The notes under the pieces: generated by a model
Database searches by the model: none
What the model was told of the DNA's origin: nothing
The model's input: the letters and a program-made list of their open reading frames with translations, nothing else
Position numbers and translations under genes: made by a program
Part shown: positions 36,501 to 48,389 of the stretch, in pieces
Position numbering within the stretch: position 1 is the first letter of the stretch
Layout of the letters: the number at the start of each line of letters is the position of its first letter
Assembly: GCA_036346355.1 (NCBI GenBank)
Contig: CM070591.1
Location: 21,560,001 to 21,624,000 of the forward strand
Reading direction: 5' to 3'
Source of the DNA: Rhipidocladum racemiflorum
Lineage: Eukaryota; Streptophyta; Magnoliopsida; Poales; Poaceae
DNA length: 64,000 bases

Positions 36501-37046
36501 TTGTTAAACTTCTTGAAAAGTTATTTATGCTTTACTTATTTCTCTTTGCTTTGAATCTACTTTTATTACTTGTCAAAAGTCAAGCATCGCAAATATACCC
36601 TGAGCTATTCCTTTGTACCAAGCCATGCATATAGTATATTAGCTTGCATTCTGTGCATGACTTGCTGAGTACCAAGTACTCACCCTTGCCTCAACACAAT
36701 ACCAGTTGAAGAGGAGATTACGCCAGTTTCGGAGGAGGATTTCCAAGAAGACCCGTCTACTTAGGGATGCGAGCCCAATCAGTTACTGTGGTATCTTGGA
36801 TGGCGCCACGGTTATTTGATTTTCACTTTGTTATTTCTCTTTTAATAAGTTTCGCCTTGTAAGGCATATATTTGTACCTTGGCCATAAGGTCAAGTAACC
36901 CTTTGGTTATTTAAATAAAGTACTTTGATAGTATCGTTTGGTATGATTGTGATATATACCGATGTTAAGACTGTGTGCACTAGCGCGTTCCTGGACTAGT
37001 GCTGAATACACAGAGGGTCCGGATTTGCAAATTCGGGGTCCCGACA
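33557..37046 (+). repeat. G3 LTR 1 (3.49 kb)
   Basis: TGTAACACCCC...GGGGTCCCGACA. An AATAAA signal lies at 36914 and the GC-rich U3 has G-box-like CACGTGG words and CCGTTGGATC palindromes. Confidence 0.95.
34172..34178 (+). promoter_or_regulatory. TATA-like box, G3 LTR 1
   Basis: TATTTAA within CCGGCTATTTAATGCCC, 615 bp into the LTR; conserved in the family. Confidence 0.6.
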
Positions 37047-37050
37047 GAGG

Positions 37051-37064
37051 TGGTATCAGAGCCA
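37051..37064 (+). other. Primer binding site, G3 unit 1
   Basis: TGGTATCAGAGCCA, initiator tRNA-Met type, four bases after the LTR. A 200-base untranslated leader follows. Confidence 0.92.
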
Positions 37065-37265
37065 TACTTGACTGTAGGCTCAACCCTAAGCTAGAATGGT
37101 CGTAGTGAGGATAAAACCTATTTTCTAAAGCTAAAAATTTGTGAAGACAAGAAATGACATCTCGACTTATCCCCTTCTCTCTTTTCTTGTCTCTTGCTGA
37201 AATTTTCCCTTACCTTGTCACAATTTAAAAATTCCGAGTTCTTACGTAAAGCACTCTTGTGACAG

Positions 37266-37972
37266 ATGGAGGAAGAGTTCAATTACGTTGATCTGGGAGT
37301 TGGTCACGCCGCGGAACTTTGGCATATGCTCTGAGACTCTCGGAGATTTTGAGAAACCCCAATACCAAGTGGAAGTGATCAGACAAGCGGGATTGATCAA
37401 GGCTTGTGACGTAAGGATTGAGGTACCTGCTAGGAAAAAGGGCCCAGGCAATCGCCCGATACACCTTGCCCGCCAGAGATCTACAATGCAGATGGGTATC
37501 CAAGAAGTATCACGACGAGCAATGCGGCACATTACCCGTATCTACGCCAGAGAATTGAGAGTACGGTGTTCCGTTACCATCCGCGCAGCGATAACCTTCT
37601 CGACGGCGATTCAGATGAGGATGCCACGGTTACACGATTGGCACGATTTGTCGTCGCCAGGAGGATGTACTAGATAATACAAGCAAGGAGCTGAAGGCCC
37701 GCAAGGAGATCACGACAGAGAAGAACAGATGGCGGGAAGCTCAAGAGTATGTGGCACATCTTCTCGCGAAGGATTGACGAGTTGGAGATGACTTTGTACG
37801 GACTGCACCCAGAGCCAAGATTGAGCTACACGAGCCAGATCCAGAGGAGTCGATCTCGATGAGGACACCGCTTCTTCGACTACCATAGAGGACACGATTC
37901 TTTGGACATGGCGATCGTTTGGCGCCTATGCCACAAAGACCTGCATTCGTGCCGTGGAGGTTTTCTCGATGA
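37266..37972 (+). pseudogene. ORF0, G3 unit 1
   Basis: Same MEEEFNYVDLGVGHAAEL start as in G1, ending at a TGA after the WRFSR-type tail. A change from CTTCAG to CTCTGAG near 37330 shifts the frame early, and further indels lie at CAG and CCAGG sites (near 37640-37665). The central PARKKGPGNRP block and the acidic tail remain recognisable at the DNA level. Spacing to the primer site (about 200 bases) and to gag (280 bases) equals that of unit 2. Confidence 0.7.
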
Positions 37973-38252
37973 GTGAGCATAGGTTCTATAGTGAGACTCC
38001 TTCGCCGAGTCGCGTCATAGAAGAAAGAGTCACCCTTTAGGCGTTAGACTCCGAGTTAGTTCGATTTGGATTTGCTTTGTTTCTTTGAGTGTGCAGTATG
38101 TGTTGCAAGGCCCTTAGGCATTGTAAGCAGCCATACCAAGTTATTAATAATAAAGATGGACCTTAAAGTTACCCCTTTCGCCCCGCATAAGTTCCATATT
38201 ACTTGTCTATTCTTGTTTCCCTCTCATCTCTAAACCTAGAGCAAATCGACAG

Positions 38253-39288
38253 ATGGTGAACACCCGTGGAAACTTTGGAAGCAATGGGAGTGGATCTCGC
38301 CCAGCAGAAAACCCCAATGATGGAGCACCAGCACCACCAGTTGATATGCAGAATTTTGGAGCCTTTCTTGCTGCCCAGACTCAGTTGATGCATGCTATGA
38401 TGCAACAAATGCAGCACGTCACTGCTCAGGCCACTGCTAATCAAGTTAATCAGGGACCACGCCAGAATACCAGCCGCCGAGTTCATGAGGACTCACCCAC
38501 CCACTTTCTCTGGGAATGCCAATCCATTGGAGGCCGATGATTGGTTAAGATCAATCGAGAGGAAGCTACACATAGCTCAATGCATAGGGAATGAGAAGGT
38601 ACTTTACGCTTCTCATCAGCTGGAAGGAACAGCCGCCGAATGGTGGGAGAACTTCTGTGCCCACCTTGAGAGAACCCTCAAGAAATCACTTGGGAAGAGT
38701 TCACAACGCATTCGACAAGATCACGTGCTGAAGGAATCATGGACCTTAAGAAGGAGGAGTTCAGAGCATCAAGCAAGGTAATCACCCGGTGGCCGACTAC
38801 TGAACAAGTTCACACAGCCTAGCACGCTACGCACTGAGGATGTAGCGACAGATAAATCCAGGCATCTCGTTTCATGAAGGGACTCAACTCAGATTGCAAG
38901 TAGGGTTGATCACCCACACCTTTCCAGATTTCCAAGAGTTGGTGAATAAGGCGCTTATTCTTGAGGACAAGCGCAAGGAACCTGGATGAGAACAGAAGCG
39001 CAGGATGCAACAAAGAAGGATCACGCCAGGAACGCAATGGCGCTTGAGAGTTGCACCAAATCAATTCTTGATTCCAACCACGAGTAATGCAACAAGGACA
39101 CCATCCCGGCACCAAGACACGCCAATCGTAACTATCGACCCCACTTCGCTAGAAACGCTACCCCAGGCAACAAGAAGGAACAGTGAGACGCTGTTACAAG
39201 CTGCAACGAGCCAGGACACTTTGCCAACAGCTTGTCCAAAGAAGACAGCAGGAGCGACCCAGTTCGCTTCAATCTAGGAACCACCCAG
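38253..39288 (+). pseudogene. gag, G3 unit 1
   Basis: Opens MVNTRGNFGSNGSGSRP. After about 74 codons the frame shifts, and the capsid block THPPTFSGNANPLEADDWL continues in another frame. A degraded CCHC zinc knuckle region lies near 39190-39245. More frameshifts than G1, most at CAG-type sites. Confidence 0.8.
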
Positions 39289-39289
39289 C

Positions 39290-42200
39290 TAGGACGCCAA
39301 AGATCAGAGCCACACCCAGGCCGTGGTGAGAGGCCGAGTCAACCATGTCACCGTAGATGCCTTTGCAAAATGCTACGGACGTCGTCTGGGTAAGTTACTT
39401 GTTAACTCGGTACACCTGCAATGATTTTGTTTGACTCTGAGCTTCGCATTCGTTTGTTTCGCAAGGCTTTGCTACTAGAAATGATTTAAGGATTGCAAGA
39501 CTTAAGTGCATGCTTTTAGTTCAAACCCACAGTTCCGAACTCCGAACGGAAGTAGGATGTTCCGGGTGAGAATACTAATAGATGGAATAGAATTCCTAGC
39601 AAACCTTATAATTTTGGAGACCTGGACCTTAGATGTTATATTGGGAATGGATTGGTTATCCAAGCACAAGGCCGTATTGGATTGTGGACGAAGGACTATC
39701 TCAAAGGAGAGCCCGTGTGGGAAGAAAGTGGAGTTTCAAGCCCACTGCGATTAGAGATGGACAATTGATGGTTAACAGTACCAAGGCAATCAGCATAGAG
39801 GATGTCCGGTAGTGAATGAGTACCCAGATGTTTTTCCCGAAGATCTACCTGGTATGCCGCCAAACAGGGACATAGAGTTTGTGATAGAGCTTGTAATGCA
39901 CAAAGACCGATAGCAAAGAGACCCTATCGGATGTCTACCGAGGAGTTGGTAGAGATGAAGAAACAACTTGAAGAGTTAATGGAGAAAGGATTTATCGAGA
40001 CCAAGTTCGTCACCGTGGGAGCACCAGCTTTGTTTGTCAAGAAGAAGGACGGGAGTTTCGTGGATGTGCATTGACTACCGTGCACTCAATGAAGTCACCG
40101 TGAAGAATAGGTATCCGCTACCCGTGATTGATGATTTGTTTGATCGATTAAGAGGAGCCGAGTTTTCTCCAAGATTGATCTCGAGATCGGGATACCATCG
40201 ATTGAAGATCCGATCGTAAGATATTCAAGATCGCATTCTCGTCAAGATATGGACATTACGAGTTCTGATTATGTCCTTTGGGTAGCGAATGCGCCCGACT
40301 TATTTCATGAATATGATGAATAAGGTGTTCATGGAATATTTGGACAAGTTTGTCGTCGTGTTCATAGACGATATCCTAATCTACTCCAAGACAGAGGATG
40401 AACATGCCGAACACTTAAGGCGAGTTTTGGAAAAGCCGAGGAACAGCAACTTTTCGCCAAGTTCAGCAAGTGTGATTTTTGGAAGGACAAGGTGGAGTTT
40501 CTTGGACATGTAATGACCGCAGAGAGAGTCGCCGTGGATCCAAGCAAAGTAGAAGTCTGTGTTACATTGGGAGCAATCAGACTGTGACCCAGTTCGAGTT
40601 TCCTTGGAATGGCAGGATACTACCGCCGCTTCATCGAAGGCTTTTCGACGATTGCGAAACCTCTTACGCAATTCTTGAAGAAGGAAAAGAAGTTTGCATG
40701 GACGCCGGAGAATGTGAGAAAGGATTTCAGGAGTGAAGAAGCGATTGACATCGGCACCGGTGTTAGTTCTACCGGATGTTGCTCAAAGCTTCGATATTTA
40801 TTGTGACGCATCGCGCCAAGGACTTGGATGTGTCTTGTCTGCAGAATGGAAAGGTCGCTTTATGCATCAAGGCGATTGAGGCCGCATGAGGAAAATTATC
40901 CGACACATGACCTAGAGTTAGGCTGCCGTAGTGCATGCTTTGAAGATATGGCGTCACTATCGATTGGAAACAGATGTGAAGTATATACGGATCATAAGAG
41001 CCTTAAGTACATATTCACCCAGTCGGATCTGAATATGAGGCAAAGGAGATGGCTAGAGTTGATCAAGGACTATAATGTTGGAATCCATTACCATCCGGGA
41101 AGGCCAACGTAGTAGCCGATGCTCTGAGTCGGAAAAGCCATACCGTGAGTACGTTGCTAGCCACAAGTCGAGGATGAGTTGTGTGAGGATTTCGGAAAAT
41201 GAAGATTGAGGTTGTACCTAGCGGATTCTTGGCGCATTGGAAGTAAAGCCTACTTTAGAGGACCAGATCCGAGAAGGACGAAGGATGATGACAAGATCCG
41301 CAGGATTAAGTCCAAAATGGAGGAAGGCAAGGCAAAGGATTTGAGTTGGATGAGCAGGCACGTTATGGATGAAGGATCGGATTTGCGTCATCGAATAAGA
41401 AGGAGTTAAAGCAACTGATTTTGGAAGAAGCCCATGACTCCAAGTACTCGATTCACCCTGAAGCGCCAAGATGTATCGTGATCTGAAGGAGAGGTTACGG
41501 TGGCGAGTATGAAACGTGAAGTTGCCGAGCATGTTGCATTGTGCGACGTATGCCGTAGAGTCAAGGCAATGCATCGAGAGACCGGCAGGATTGCTACAGC
41601 CCGAAGATACCGAGTGGAAGTGGGAGGAAATCGAATGGATTTCATTACCGGTTTGCCGAAAACTCAAGGAGGTTATGACTCCATATGGGTTATAGTGGAT
41701 CGTTTGACTAAAGTAGCCCATTTTATCCCCGTGAAGACCACTTACTCTGAGATAAATTAGCGTAATTGTACATGATCGGGATTGTCTGCTTGCACGGAGT
41801 GCCAAAGAGGATTGTATCAGACAGAGGTACCCAATTTACCTCAAGGTTACGGAATAAGTTGCATGAAGCCATGGGAACCCGTTTGAACTTCAAGATGACT
41901 TATCATCCACAGACGGATGGACAGACCAGAAAGAGTCAACCGGATTACGGAGGATATGTTGAGAGCTTGTGCATTGGCTTATGCTACCTCTTGGGATAAA
42001 AGTTTGCCGTATGCCGAGTTCGATTACAACAATAGTTATCGAGGCTAGTTCTGAGATGCCACCTTTTGAGGCACTTTGTATGGTCGACCACTGTCGGACG
42101 CCATTGAATTGGAATGAGACCGTGGCGCCGTGTCTTTGGGCCTGATATTCTTCAAGAGGTTGAAGAGCGGTCGCTATGATTAGGGAAAGGTTGAAGATAG

Positions 42201-42666
42201 CCCAATCACGACAAAAGAGTTATCTTGACAATCGTCGCCGAGATTTGAGTTTTGAACGAGAAGACTTTGTATACCTCGAGTTACGCCTCGAGGGAGTTAA
42301 GAGGTTCCATGCCGAAGGGAAACTTGCACCCGTTATGTTGGACCATTTAAGATTTTGAGCCGCAGAGGCGAAGTTGCTTACAATTTGGAGTTGCCACGAT
42401 CGCTAGCGAGTGCACGACGTATTCCATGTGTCCAGTTAAAGAAGTGTCTCCGAGTTCTCGAGGAAATGCATACACTGAGTCAATTGAGTTGCAAGAGGAC
42501 TTGACTTATAAGGAGCATCCCGTGAGGATTCTGGACACAATGGATCGAGAAACTAGAAACAAGTCAACCCGTTTCTGTAGAGTTCAGTGGAGCAACCATG
42601 AAGAAAGTGAAGCGACTTGGGAGCGAAGAGGATTTGAAGAAAGAATTTCCAAACCTATTCCTTTAG
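39290..42666 (+). pseudogene. pol, G3 unit 1
   Basis: Heavily frameshifted polyprotein with the order protease, RT (FIDD at 40361-40372), RNase H (40780-41110), integrase finger and core (41440-42000), and the chromodomain stop at 42664. No frame stays open beyond about 100 codons. Compared with unit 2 the differences are mostly 1-2 base changes at CAG, CTG and CCAGG words, for example CGA at 40145 against CAG at 49252. Confidence 0.88.
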
Positions 42667-42696
42667 TAAGCCCCGAATCTCGGGACGAGATTCTAT

Positions 42697-42707
42697 TAAG
42701 GGAGGTT
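42697..42707 (+). other. Polypurine tract, G3 unit 1
   Basis: TAAGGGAGGTT directly before the middle LTR; three to four G residues shorter than the tract of unit 2. Confidence 0.8.
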
Positions 42708-45700
42708 TGTAACACCCCAAAATTTTACTTTTCCTAAACTCATGTGTGATTTGGCACTTTGGTGAATTTTTGGAATTTTCTGGAATTTATTTGGATTTAT
42801 TTGGAATTTATTTGAATTTATTCCATTTTGAAATAACTAAAGAATTTAATTTTGCAAATAAAATTTTGTTGGAAATATTTTATTTGAGTCCAAAATGATC
42901 CAAAGTATTTTCCAGAATTTTTCGAATTTTTAAAGTCATTTGCTATTTTTAATGAATTAAATGAATTACTAGGAATTATTTTAAATATTAAATCGCTGGA
43001 AAATCAAACTCGGGTCAAGTATCTTGTTCATCCGACCGAGCCCGAGTCAGACTCGTGTTCGAGTCCGACCCGAGCCACGTGACTCGACCGAACCCACTCC
43101 TAACCCTACTCAATCCCACCCGTTGGATCAAGATCCAACGGCTGAGATCCGCCGACCGACCGAGCCGTATCCGGCCGGATCCGATCGCGCCCGTCGCGAT
43201 CGGGGCCGTTGATCGCGCCACGTGGGCCGGCTGCGATTGCGTCGTCTCCGCCGAAGTCCGAGCCGGACTCGCCGGTGAAGCCGCCGTGGCAAACTAGGGT
43301 TCCGCCACGAGCACGCCTCCGGCTATTTAATGCCCGGATCGCACCGAGGATCGCCATCCCACGCCGGTCCGAAACCCTAGCTCACGCCGCTAGGATCCCC
43401 ACCGTCATTGCTATTGCTCGCCGGAGTTGGTAAAGCACTCCGCCGCGGTTTCGCCGTTCGCCACCGTCCGCCATCCTCCGCCGACGTTGACCCCAGATCC
43501 AGATCCCTTGCGTCAAAGGCGCACCGTGCCTACCATCCACTTCGCCGGAGGGGCCTGCGGCCGTCGGGCGTGTCATCGTCATCGGCTCCGCGCCAAGCCG
43601 CCGACGCCATTGCCGTCGCGAAGCTATCTCGGCCGTCCGATCAAGATCGCACGATCCAGATCTTGCCACGCCATCGCACGGTGAGGTTTCGTTACGATCT
43701 CTAGATCCAATCTCAACCATTGGATCTAAATCCAACGGTCCCATTAACTGCGTTCACCCCAAACGCGTAACACCAGATTCAATCGGGCCGTTGATTTTCA
43801 AATCAACGGCCTAGATCTAGCCACGTGGCGTAAGGCCAACCGCCATGCCGGTAGCCGCGGGCCGCCAGAGAACGCGTGTCTCGACACGCCGCCCGCATGT
43901 CACGCCCAGCCAAATCGCACCATGACGTCACGATGACGCCATGGCGGGCCCGCATGTCGCTGGTCGCCCCACCGGCGCCGACGCCAAGAATGACGCCACG
44001 GGACCCCACCTGCCGACCGTGGTGAGCCTCGCGGACGCCAAGATGGCGCCACCCGAGGGGACCCACATGTCGATGACTGACCGTGGACCAGGTCCACGGT
44101 GGACCCGAGCCGAGCGTGGACCGAGTCCATGGACGGTGACGTCGGCCGACCAATCAGGAGCCGACACGTGTCCTTCTTGACGCAATAATTAATTTCCAAA
44201 AGAAAATGATTTATTAATTCGAATAATGATTTCAAATTTAGATTCAAACTTCAAACGCTTATAACTTTTGCGTTTCAACTCCGATTTGAGTGATTCAAAT
44301 TTCTAAATTTGTATAAAATTAAGATCTACCTAAATATAAATTTTATTTAATTTTTGGACTAAAGTTTTTCTCTGCAAAATTATTTAATTGATTATTTAAA
44401 CTTTAAATAATCATAACTTTTATGCTTTAACTCCAAATTTGGCGATTCAGTTCCTAAAAATCCAGAAAATTATGTTCTCTCTGTTTATGGATTTTATTTG
44501 GAGTTTTGGGATCTTTTGCCTAGTGTTTATTTGTGTATTTGCTATTTGCACGCTTTACGAGTAGACGTTGAAGTGCCGGAAGGATTCGAAGGAGAAGTGT
44601 TGACTCAGGATCCAACTCAAGACCAAGAACAAGTACTTTTTGAAGGCAAGTTGTGCTTTGACCATGTTGATCCTATTTCGAAATCTATTTTGATTTAAAC
44701 TATTGCATGCTAGTTCAATTAGAAAGATACTTTGTTTAAACATGGGGGTTAGATAAATACCAATTTGCTATATGACACCTTGATTATCTAAGTATGTGCC
44801 ATGACCCTTTGTCACCCTAGTTGTGGTTTACTAGTTGGACATTATTAAATTGCCAACATGGGTTTAGACCGTTGTAGTATGCTGCTTAGACCTGCTACGT
44901 GCTCATGACATGATTTTGGACAATCAAATGCTAATATGGACTTAATGATATATTGAACCTGTTTTGGAAAAAGTATCATGTGATGTTGATGGCACGTGGT
45001 GCATGGTAATCAACTGGGGTTTGATAAAGCGATTTTCGGCCAGGGCATGTGGCAAGAGTAATCAGGTGGGCCATTGTGGCGTTGGGAATGTTGATTTGGT
45101 TTTTCGTAGTCTTGCCTGGTCACTCTAAGGACTTAACCTTGCAAGCCTTTGAACTGGGTCATACTTGCAACCACATGGTCGAATGGGACGGCCCTAGTTG
45201 ACTAAGTCGCTAAGGACTCACTTGTGGAGCCTCAGGTGTCGATTACACCGTTTGTGTGATTGTACGGGGAGCGTATCGTGGTCGTGGCCAGTACCCATCT
45301 AACGGTGTGTTGGTCCCATACTTCGCATTGGCTAAGGGAAGGGATGGTGTAGAGCACGAACCGGAGAGGACCACCTGTGTTGTTTAAGGCTTCCGAAAGG
45401 CTTTGTTACTGAACTTCGCCTTTGTGGTGTTTGACAGAATCTTGTGGGTCAAATGCATAACCTCTGCAGAGTTGAGAATCTATTTAAATAGCCGAGTCCA
45501 CTGTGATCGACAATGCTCTGAATTACAGTCAAGGTTAGATTTTCTAAAATAAACTTGGATTTGAAAAGTTGTGTTGGTTTAACAAGGAAGATGATTGAAA
45601 TATGGTTTTTTATGGTAAAAATTTTTGTTAAACTTCTTGAAAAGTTATTTATGCTTTTCTTATTTTTAATTCTTTAGAATATACTTTTATTACTTGTCAA

Positions 45701-46168
45701 AAGCTGTTTCTTGCAAATATACCACTGAGCTATTCCTTTGTACCAAGCCATGCATATAGTATATTAGCTTGCATTCTGTGCATGACTTGTCGAGTACCAA
45801 GTACTCACCCTTGCCTCAACACAATACCGCTTGAAGAGGAGATTACGCCAGCCGAGGAGGATTTCCAAGAAGACCCGTCTACTTAGGGATGCGAGCCACT
45901 CGGTTACTGTGGTATCTTTGGATGGCGCCACGAGTTATTTGATTTTCATTCTTTGTTATTTCTCTTTTAATAAGTTTCGCCTTGTAAGGCATATATTTGT
46001 ACCTTGGCCATAAGGTCAAGTAACCCTTGGTTATTTAAATAAAGTACTTTGATAGTATCGTTTGGTATGATTGTGATATATACCGATGTTAAGACTGTGT
46101 GCACTAAGCTGTTCTGGACTAGTGCTGAATACACAGAGGGTCCGGATTTGCAAATTCGGGTCCCGACA
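42708..46168 (+). repeat. G3 LTR 2, middle (3.46 kb)
   Basis: Acts as 3' LTR of unit 1 and 5' LTR of unit 2. Same termini as LTR 1. It carries many small indels relative to LTRs 1 and 3, often at CTG or CAG words (GTCGAG at 45787 for GCTGAG at 36660). Confidence 0.95.
43324..43330 (+). promoter_or_regulatory. TATA-like box, G3 LTR 2
   Basis: TATTTAA in the same context as LTR 1. Confidence 0.6.
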
Positions 46169-46172
46169 GAGG

Positions 46173-46186
46173 TGGTATCAGAGCCA
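46173..46186 (+). other. Primer binding site, G3 unit 2
   Basis: TGGTATCAGAGCCA directly after the middle LTR, showing that unit 2 is a complete retrotransposon internal region. Confidence 0.92.
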
Positions 46187-46387
46187 TACTTGACTGTAGG
46201 CTCAACCCTAAGCTAGAATGGTCGTAGTGAGGATAAAACCTATTTTCTAAAGCTAAAAATTTGTGAAGACAAGAAATGACATCTCGACTTATCCCCTTCT
46301 CTCTTTTCTTGTCTCTTGCTGAAATTTTCCCTTACCTTGTCACAATTTAAAAATTCCGAGTTCTTACGTAAAGCACTCTTGTGACAG

Positions 46388-47099
46388 ATGGAGGAAGAGT
46401 TCAATTACGTTGATCTGGGAGTTGGTCACGCCATGAACTTTGGCATATGCTCTGAGACTCTCGGAGATTTTGAGAAACCCCAATACCAAGTGGAAGTGAT
46501 CGGACAAGCGGGATTGATCAAGGCTTGTGACGTAAGGATTGAGGTACTGCTAGGAAAAAGGGCCCAGGCAATCGCTCGATACACTTTGACCGCCAGGAGA
46601 TCTACAATGCGGATGGGTATCCAAGAAGTATCACGACGAGCAATGCGGCACATTACCCGTATCTACGCCAGAGAATTGAGAGTACGGTGTTCGCTACCAT
46701 CCGCGCAGCGATAACCTTCTCGACCAAGGCGATTCAGGATGAGGATGCCACGGTTACACGCTTGGCACGATTTGTCGCCGCCAGGAGGATGTACTAGATA
46801 ATACAAGCAAGGAGCTACTGAAGGCCCGCAAGGAGATCACGACAGAGAAGAACGAGATGGCGGGAAGCTCAAGAGTATGTGGCACATCTTCTGCGAAGGA
46901 TTGACGAGTTGGAGATGACTTTGTACGGACTGCACCCAGAGCCAAGATTGAGCTACACGAGCCAGATCCAGAGGAGTCGGATCTCGATGAGGACACCGCT
47001 TCTTCGACTACCATAGAGGACACGATTGCTTTGGACATGGCGATCGTTTACGCCTATGCCACAAAGACCCGTACCAGGCCGTGGAGGTTTTCTCGATGA
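46388..47099 (+). pseudogene. ORF0, G3 unit 2
   Basis: Starts MEEEFNYVDLGVGHA. The last part is best read here: an acidic segment with EESDLDEDTASSTT and a C-terminal WRFSR before TGA at 47097. Frameshifts occur near 46435, 46455 and 46545. Together with G1 it defines an ORF of about 235-240 codons in the family. Function unknown; not part of the canonical gag-pol set. Confidence 0.7.
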
Positions 47100-47377
47100 G
47101 TGAGCATAGGTTCTATAGTGAGACTCCTTCACGAGTCGCGTCATAGAAGAAAGAGTCACCCTTTAGGCGTTAGACTCCAGAGTTAGTTCGATTTGGATTT
47201 GCTTTGTTTGTTGAGTGTGCAAGATGTGTTGCAAGGCCCTTAGGCATTGTAAGCACCATACCAAGTTATTAATAATAAAGATGGACCTTAAAGTTACCCC
47301 TTTCGCCCCGCATAAGTTCCATATTACTTGTCTATTCTTGTTTCCCTCTCATCTCTAAACCTAGAGCAAATCGACAG

Positions 47378-48388
47378 ATGGTGAACACCCGTGGAAACTT
47401 TGGAAGCAATGGGAGTGGATCTCGCCCAGCAGAAAACCCCAATGATGGAGCACCAGCACCACCAGTTGATATGCAGAATTTTGGAGCCTTTCTTGCTGCC
47501 TGCACTCGGTTGATGCATGCTATGATGCAACAAATGCAGCACGTCCTTTGCTCAGGCCACCGCTAATCAAGTTAATCGTGACCACGCTGTAATACCAGTG
47601 TCGAGTTCATGAGGACTCACCCACCCACTTTCTCTGGGAATGCCAATCCATTGGAGGCCGATGATTGGTTAAGATCAATCGAGAGGAAGCTACACATAGC
47701 TCAATGCATAGGGAATGAGAAGGTACTTTACGCTTCTCATCAGCTGGAAGGAACAAATACGAATGGTGGGAGAACTTCTGTGCCACGCAGAGAACCCTCA
47801 AGAAATCACTTGGGAAGAGTTCACAGCATTCCGACAGTATCACGTGCTGAAGGAATCATGGACCTTAAGAAGGAGGAGTTCAGAGCATCAAGCAAGGTAA
47901 TCACCAAAGGTCGACTACGAACAAGTTCACACAGCTAGCACGCTACGCACTGAGGATGTAGCGACAGATAAATCCAGGCAGTCTCGTTTCATGAAGGGAC
48001 TCAACTCAGGATTGCAAGTAGGGTTGATCACCCACACCTTTCCGCATTTCCAAGAGTTGGTGAATAAGGCGCTTATTCTTGAGGACAAGCGCAAGGAACT
48101 GGATGAGAACAGAAGCGCAGATGCAACAAAGAAGGATCACGCCAGGAACGCATAGCGCTTGAGAGTTGCACCAAATCAATTCTTGATTCCAACCACGAAT
48201 GCAACAAGGACACCATCCCGGCACCAAGACCTGCCAATCGTAACTATCGCACTTCGCTAGAAACGCTACCCTGTGCAACAAAGAAGGAACAAGTGAGACG
48301 CCGTTACAATCGCAACGAGCCAGACACTTTGCCAACAGCTTGTCCAAAGAAGACAGCGAGGCGACCCCGCCGCTTCAATCTAGGAACC
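47378..48388 (+). pseudogene. gag, G3 unit 2
   Basis: Opens MVNTRGNFGSNGSGSRP; the capsid block with LEADDWLRSIERKLH follows at 47609 in another frame. The zinc-knuckle coding stretch lies near 48305-48360 and lacks an intact CCHC frame. The coding sequence runs on into the protease region. Confidence 0.8.
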
Positions 48389-48389
48389 A

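Noticed and set aside
37051..37070. Possible tRNA fragment at TGGTATCAGAGC
   Set aside because: It is the retrotransposon primer binding site, complementary to a tRNA, not a tRNA gene.
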